From Mycobacterium fragae (GTDB taxonomy: Bacteria > Actinomycetota > Actinomycetes > Mycobacteriales > Mycobacteriaceae): DNA of 64,000 nucleotides. Shown here one piece after another: positions 60,349 through 64,000 of the stretch. The stretch lies in NCBI RefSeq assembly GCF_002102185.1, contig NZ_LQOW01000006.1, positions 1-64,000 on the forward strand, read 5' to 3'. Below the pieces are notes generated by a model. The model was not told where the DNA came from. It made no database searches and worked only from the letters and a program-made list of their open reading frames with translations. How positions within the stretch are numbered: position 1 is the first letter of the stretch; every line of letters starts with the position of its first letter. The translations under genes and the position numbers were made by a program.

Positions 60349-60963
60349 CTACTGGCGCTGCAAAACGTAGCGGCGTGCCTCGAATCGGGCGGCGAATCGG
60401 CCGGCGATTCCGCCTTGAGGTGTCCACCGCGGTTCATCGGCAGCCGACAGTAACGCCCATGCCGGGGTGAAGCGGCGTTCGATCTCGGATTGCTCGACTC
60501 CCGGCGGTCCGATACGCCCGCTGCGTTTGAAAGCGATCATCAGCAGCTGTGCACCCTGGGCGGCGACCGCGCTCATCTCATCGACGTACAAGTCGCGATC
60601 GCCGTCGCTCATGCCGTGGAAGCAGCCGTTGTCCACGATCAGCTGGAAAGGCCCGTCGATTCCGGCCTGCCGCAAGTGGGTGACGTCTGCGTGCACGAAG
60701 TCGACGGCAGCGTCCGCGGCTTGGGCCTTGGCGCGTGCCTTGTCCAGGGCCTTGGGCGTGAAATCCACTCCGGTGACTTGCCATCCGTGTTGGGCCAGAT
60801 AGATCGACGAGTCACCGGTGCCGCATCCGACGTCAAGTGCCGATCCTGGCGCGGTGTCGGTTCCCTCGACGAGCTCGCGAAGCGACGCCGAAAGCGGATG
60901 ACCGTCCCACGGAGTGAACCCGATGCCGTAGAAGACCCGAAACAGCGCGTGTCGAGATGCCAT
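60349..60963 (-). CDS. class I SAM-dependent methyltransferase
   Basis: A 204-residue methyltransferase with the SAM motif LDVGCGTGDSS near residue 42, an acidic loop VDFTPKALDKA, and motif IV VDNGCFHGMS. The pattern is close to thiopurine/tellurite-type (TPMT/TehB-like) small-molecule methyltransferases. It is minus strand, convergent with fadB, and separated by 30 bp from the PPOX-fold gene upstream. Here the Rv0853c-Rv0860 synteny ends; M. tuberculosis continues with the Rv0861c helicase gene. Confidence 0.87.
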   Translation of the reverse strand: MASRHALFRVFYGIGFTPWDGHPLSASLRELVEGTDTAPGSALDVGCGTGDSSIYLAQHGWQVTGVDFTPKALDKARAKAQAADAAVDFVHADVTHLRQAGIDGPFQLIVDNGCFHGMSDGDRDLYVDEMSAVAAQGAQLLMIAFKRSGRIGPPGVEQSEIERRFTPAWALLSAADEPRWTPQGGIAGRFAARFEARRYVLQRQ

Positions 60964-60993
60964 TGCTTCACGGTAGCCCGCGGACCGGGTTTA

Positions 60994-61419
60994 CTAAAGC
61001 TCCCCCAGATCTGCCGAAAGCCAGTGTTGCGGTTGCAGATAGATGACGACGCTCTCGCCGAGCTCACTGCGGGCGTAGTCCAGATATGCGTCCACCCGTT
61101 CTGGCGGCATGTAGCGGCGCGTCAGCTCGACGAGCTGGTCATCGGTGCTCGGTTCGATGCGGCTCACCGGACCGTCGACCGCGACGTAACGCACCGTCGG
61201 GTCGATCCGCTCGACCATGAGGGAGAAATAGCCGGCGGCCTCGATCAGACGTGTCTTGCGCGAACCCGCCCCGGTGAGCACCCACGGCTCGCCGCCGGGC
61301 GTGTACTGATACCAGATCGGCACCGTCAACGGCCCACGGGCATCGCCGGCATACACCGAGAGCGCCGCGATATGCGGCTGTGCCAGAAACTCTTCTCGTT
61401 CAGTTTTGGATAGCGGCAT
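60994..61419 (-). CDS. PPOX/split-barrel flavin- or F420-binding protein
   Basis: A 141-residue protein of the pyridoxamine-5'-phosphate-oxidase-like split barrel (MPLSKTEREEFLAQPHIAAL; PIWYQYTPGGEPWVLTGAG; SRKTRLIEAAGYFSLMVER). Mycobacterial members often use F420H2 rather than FMN. I chose the ATG at 61419; an upstream start at 61470 adds 17 residues overlapping the intergenic region. It lies next to a luciferase-like gene, another typical F420 enzyme type. Confidence 0.83.
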   Translation of the reverse strand: MPLSKTEREEFLAQPHIAALSVYAGDARGPLTVPIWYQYTPGGEPWVLTGAGSRKTRLIEAAGYFSLMVERIDPTVRYVAVDGPVSRIEPSTDDQLVELTRRYMPPERVDAYLDYARSELGESVVIYLQPQHWLSADLGEL

Positions 61420-61429
61420 GCGTGCCAGG

Positions 61430-62302
61430 TTAGCCGCGGAAGGCCGCCGCGATTCGACGCCACTGGTCACGGGGGAAGCTCAGGTGGTCGGCGACCAGCG
61501 CCTGGATGCAGACATGATCTGCGCCGGCCGCCTGATGCTCGGCGACTCTGCGCAGGATTGCCGCTTCGTCGCCCCAGGCGATGATCGCATCGAAGAGTCG
61601 ATCGCTCACCTGTGCCAGATCGTCTTGCGAAAACCCGATGCGCAACAAGTTGTTGGCGTAGTTCGGCAACCCCAGATACGCCCGCAACCAATCGGTTCCG
61701 ATCGCACGTGCCTCGTCACGACTATCGCACAGAAGCACCGCCTGTTCGGGCAGCAGCAGCGGACCGTCCCCCAAAGCCGCACGCGCACTAGCGGTGTGCT
61801 CGGGTGTGACCAGATACGGGTGGGCACCGGCGGCGCGGCTTGCGGCCAGCGCCAGCATCTTCGGACCCAGCGCGGCCAGCACCCGCCGATCCACGGGCAC
61901 GGGTCGCTGCGCGGCATCCAACCCGTCCAGGAATGCGGTCGTTGCGGCAAGCGGTTGGCGGTATCGCCCGGGCTGGCGGGCATCGATGAGCGGTGCATGG
62001 CTGACGCCGATCCCCAGCAGAAAGCGGTCCCCGTGGGCGGCGGTGAGCGCCGCATAGGAGTCCGCCACGGTGTCCGGCTCGTGCATCCAGAGATTCAGGA
62101 TGCCGGTGGCGATGATTGTCCGTTTCGTGGCGGCCAGTAAGTGGCCCACCGCATCGAGTACCGACCCGCTGACGTCGGGAATCCACAGCGCCGAGAAGCC
62201 CAGCTCCTCCAATTCCGCTGCGGCGTCGGCAGCCTCCGATGGGTCGCCATAGTGCAGTTGGTTGCTCCATACCCCGATGCCGGAAAGTTCCGTGTGCGCC
62301 AT
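61430..62302 (-). CDS. luciferase-like F420-dependent oxidoreductase
   Basis: A 290-residue TIM-barrel luciferase-like protein (ELEELGFSALWIPDVSGS; ATGILNLWMHEPDTVADSYA; FLLGIGVSHAPL). This pattern is that of a mycobacterial F420 subfamily. I chose the ATG at 62302 (MAHTELSGIG). It starts 4 bp after the FAD monooxygenase stop on the same strand, so the two may be co-expressed. The substrate is unknown. Confidence 0.86.
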   Translation of the reverse strand: MAHTELSGIGVWSNQLHYGDPSEAADAAAELEELGFSALWIPDVSGSVLDAVGHLLAATKRTIIATGILNLWMHEPDTVADSYAALTAAHGDRFLLGIGVSHAPLIDARQPGRYRQPLAATTAFLDGLDAAQRPVPVDRRVLAALGPKMLALAASRAAGAHPYLVTPEHTASARAALGDGPLLLPEQAVLLCDSRDEARAIGTDWLRAYLGLPNYANNLLRIGFSQDDLAQVSDRLFDAIIAWGDEAAILRRVAEHQAAGADHVCIQALVADHLSFPRDQWRRIAAAFRG

Positions 62303-62306
62303 GTTG

Positions 62307-63506
62307 TCAAACGTCGCTGTAGTCGGGAACTCGCATCGAGTCGTGCATCCGCACACCCTTGGTGTTGAGCTTGCCCACCGCTCGAGTAAGCGGCGCGGGC
62401 AGCGCCGACACCAACTGCGCGCCGCGGGTTACCGCCCACAGCATGACCGCGGAGCCGGGGACGACGGTTTTGGCGGCAGCGCGAGCGAATGCCCGGCTGC
62501 GGCACACCGGTTCGCGCATCTGGGATTCGTACGCCGCGAACGCGGCCGCGTGGTCGCCCCGTGCGCGGGCGAGCTCGCCGGCCAACACGTAGGCGCCGAC
62601 CACCGCAAGGCTGGTGCTGCCGCCGACCGCGGGCCCGGGGCAGTAGCCGGCGTCGCCGACGAGGGTGACCCGCCCGCGCGACCAGCTGTCCAGCTGCAGT
62701 TGGGTGATTGCGTCGAAATAAAACGCCGCCGTGTCGTCGAGTTGCCCGAGCCAGGTGTCCACCTCGGGAGCCATCCCGGTGAACGCCTGGTGCAGTAATT
62801 CCTTTTGCCGCACCACGTCTCGGTAGTCGTATCGAAGTTCGGGGCTGCGGAACAGGAACACGGCGCGCGCGTCGTCCAGGTGTTGGGCGGTGTAGATGGC
62901 CGCCATGCGTCCCACCCTGGCATGGCAGAGCAATTCGCCTTCGGGCGCAAGGGTTTTCGGCACTGACGCCACTGCCAGATACGCCCCGAGGAACTGGGTG
63001 ACGACCGCATCGTTACCCAAAACGAGCTGTCGAACGTTGGAGTGCAGTCCGTCGGCGCCGACGATCACGTCGAACCTGCCCGGCGAGGCGTGCTCGAAAG
63101 TGACGTCACCGTCCGGCGATACGCTCGTGATCGAGTCGCCGAACAGGTACTCGACATTGTCGCGACCCGCGTCGTAGTAGATCTCGCTGAGATCGTCGCG
63201 CATGATCTCCACATGCCGGTCCGAGGCGGCGGTGAAGAGCTTGGTGAGATCGGCGCTGACCGGTCGTTTTGCGCTGTCGCGATAGATCGTCATCACGTTG
63301 GTCCCGGTGACGAGTTTCTCGATGCGCGGCAGGACCCCCATCTGCGCGGAAATCTCCATCGACGGCCGAAACAGGTCGACGGCATGGCCACCGGTTTTGC
63401 GTAATGTCGGCGCGCGTTCGACCACCGTGACGTCTAAGCCCTCGCGGCTCAGCCAGTAGGCCAGCACAGGCCCGGCGATGCTCGCGCCCGAAATCAAGAC
63501 CCGCAT
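62307..63506 (-). CDS. FAD-dependent aromatic-ring-hydroxylase-type monooxygenase
   Basis: A 399-residue flavoprotein with GxGxxG-type entry (VLISGASIAGPVLAYWLSRE), the DG motif (VIVGADGLHSNVR) and GD motif (LVGDAGYCPGPAVGGSTSLA). Fold and motifs match group A monooxygenases, which include drug-inactivating tetracycline hydroxylase-like enzymes. The ATG has AAGGAGG. It is divergent from a TetR gene with two operator-like repeats between, the usual plan of a substrate-inducible monooxygenase. Confidence 0.9.
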   Translation of the reverse strand: MRVLISGASIAGPVLAYWLSREGLDVTVVERAPTLRKTGGHAVDLFRPSMEISAQMGVLPRIEKLVTGTNVMTIYRDSAKRPVSADLTKLFTAASDRHVEIMRDDLSEIYYDAGRDNVEYLFGDSITSVSPDGDVTFEHASPGRFDVIVGADGLHSNVRQLVLGNDAVVTQFLGAYLAVASVPKTLAPEGELLCHARVGRMAAIYTAQHLDDARAVFLFRSPELRYDYRDVVRQKELLHQAFTGMAPEVDTWLGQLDDTAAFYFDAITQLQLDSWSRGRVTLVGDAGYCPGPAVGGSTSLAVVGAYVLAGELARARGDHAAAFAAYESQMREPVCRSRAFARAAAKTVVPGSAVMLWAVTRGAQLVSALPAPLTRAVGKLNTKGVRMHDSMRVPDYSDV

Positions 63507-63516
63507 CCTGCACCTC

Positions 63517-63565
63517 CTTACTTAACGTTCGGTAAGCCTAACATGCGGGCTTACCTATCGGTAAG
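63517..63565. promoter_or_regulatory. two TetR operator-like inverted repeats
   Basis: Site 2 is CTTACC-TATC-GGTAAG (63550-63565), perfect. Site 1 is CTTAC-N9-GGTAAG (63517-63536) with a central AACGTT. Both carry the same CTTAC/GTAAG halves. They fill the 76 bp between the divergent FAD monooxygenase (63506) and TetR (63583) starts, so the TetR probably represses both. Confidence 0.65.
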
Positions 63566-63582
63566 TCAGATAAGCTGGGCGG

Positions 63583-64000
63583 GTGAAAAGGCCCCGCTCG
63601 GACACCCGTGAGCGCATCCAAGATGTCGCCCGCGAGCTGTTCGCGCGGCGAGGTGTGCAACGCACCAGCCTGCAGGACATCGCCGACGAACTGGGGATCA
63701 CCAAGCCGGCGCTTTACTACCACTTCACCTCGCGTGAAGAGCTGGTCCGCAGCATCGTGGCGCCACTGATCGACGACGGCGAGCAGTTCGTCGCCGACCA
63801 GGAGAACCGTGTCGGCATCAAGGCGTGCGAATTGCTCGAGGGGTATTTCGATTTCCTGTACCGGCACCGGCGGGACCTTGTTGTGATACTCACGGAATTC
63901 GCCATCCTCGAGGACTTTGCTCTGGTCGAAAAGGTGCTTGCCTGGCACAGCCGGCTCGGCAAGCTGGTGTTCGGGCCGAAACCCACACTCGCCCAAGCAA
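63583..64000 (+). CDS. TetR-family transcriptional regulator (3' end outside window)
   Basis: Starting at GTG 63583, 139 residues are visible before the window ends. The HTH landmarks are LQDIADELGITKPALYYHFT and SREELVRSI, typical TetR. The ribosome site is weak (the start lies 17 bp after site 2), and leaderless expression is possible. It should bind the CTTACC/GGTAAG sites upstream and respond to a substrate of the divergent FAD monooxygenase. Confidence 0.88.
   Translation, partial: MKRPRSDTRERIQDVARELFARRGVQRTSLQDIADELGITKPALYYHFTSREELVRSIVAPLIDDGEQFVADQENRVGIKACELLEGYFDFLYRHRRDLVVILTEFAILEDFALVEKVLAWHSRLGKLVFGPKPTLAQA

Overview
The window is a high-GC actinobacterial chromosome segment and almost certainly comes from a Mycobacterium, probably outside the tuberculosis complex. 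It holds a complete yrbE-mce operon with Mce-associated membrane proteins, a mycofactocin-type short-chain dehydrogenase, luciferase-like (F420-type) monooxygenases, five P450s, many GTG/TTG starts and 4-bp ATGA/GTGA gene overlaps. From about 50.6 to 60.3 kb the gene order matches the M. tuberculosis Rv0853c-Rv0860 block (pdc, SRPBCC, alpha-methylacyl-CoA racemase, two more SRPBCC, aminotransferase, fadA, fadB). No transposase, tRNA, rRNA or CRISPR array is visible.

Layout. (1) 0.3-21.4 kb is a catabolic gene bank: ferredoxin/P450 pairs, three beta-hydroxyacid dehydrogenases, two alpha/beta hydrolases, a DUF35-thiolase fusion without thiolase catalytic residues, a NuoF-like flavoprotein with its ferredoxin, a Rieske ferredoxin, two amidohydrolases, an acyl-CoA dehydrogenase subunit pair, two SDRs, an aldehyde dehydrogenase and a CaiB-type CoA transferase. 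(2) 21.6-33.9 kb is yrbEA-yrbEB-mceA-F followed by two Mce-associated membrane proteins and two secreted proteins. (3) 33.9-44.8 kb holds duplicated luciferase-like/NAD-reductase genes, three P450s, an AveC-like membrane protein with a 38-residue membrane partner, two TetR regulators and a secreted protein. (4) 44.8-50.6 kb is an enoyl-CoA hydratase, two acyl-CoA synthetases, a third amidohydrolase, an unknown protein and a [2Fe-2S] BFD-like protein. (5) 50.6-60.3 kb is the conserved core. (6) 60.3-64 kb is a methyltransferase, a PPOX-fold protein, a luciferase-like protein, a FAD monooxygenase and a TetR cut by the window end.

The main observation is a recurring operator, GAGAATNNNATTCTC. 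It is perfect at 13008-13022 and 47141-47159, one base off at 12042-12056 and 18672-18686, and weaker at 18504, 33442 and 45525-45561. Nearly all these sites lie before catabolic operons of regions 1 and 4 or before mce-accessory genes. This ties scattered transcription units, and possibly the mce importer, into one local regulon. I infer a lipid uptake-and-degradation system analogous to mce4/cholesterol: Mce import, P450/ferredoxin hydroxylation, SDR/ALDH oxidation, CoA activation, beta-oxidation and a retro-aldol-type cleavage. Neither the substrate nor the regulator can be named from sequence alone.
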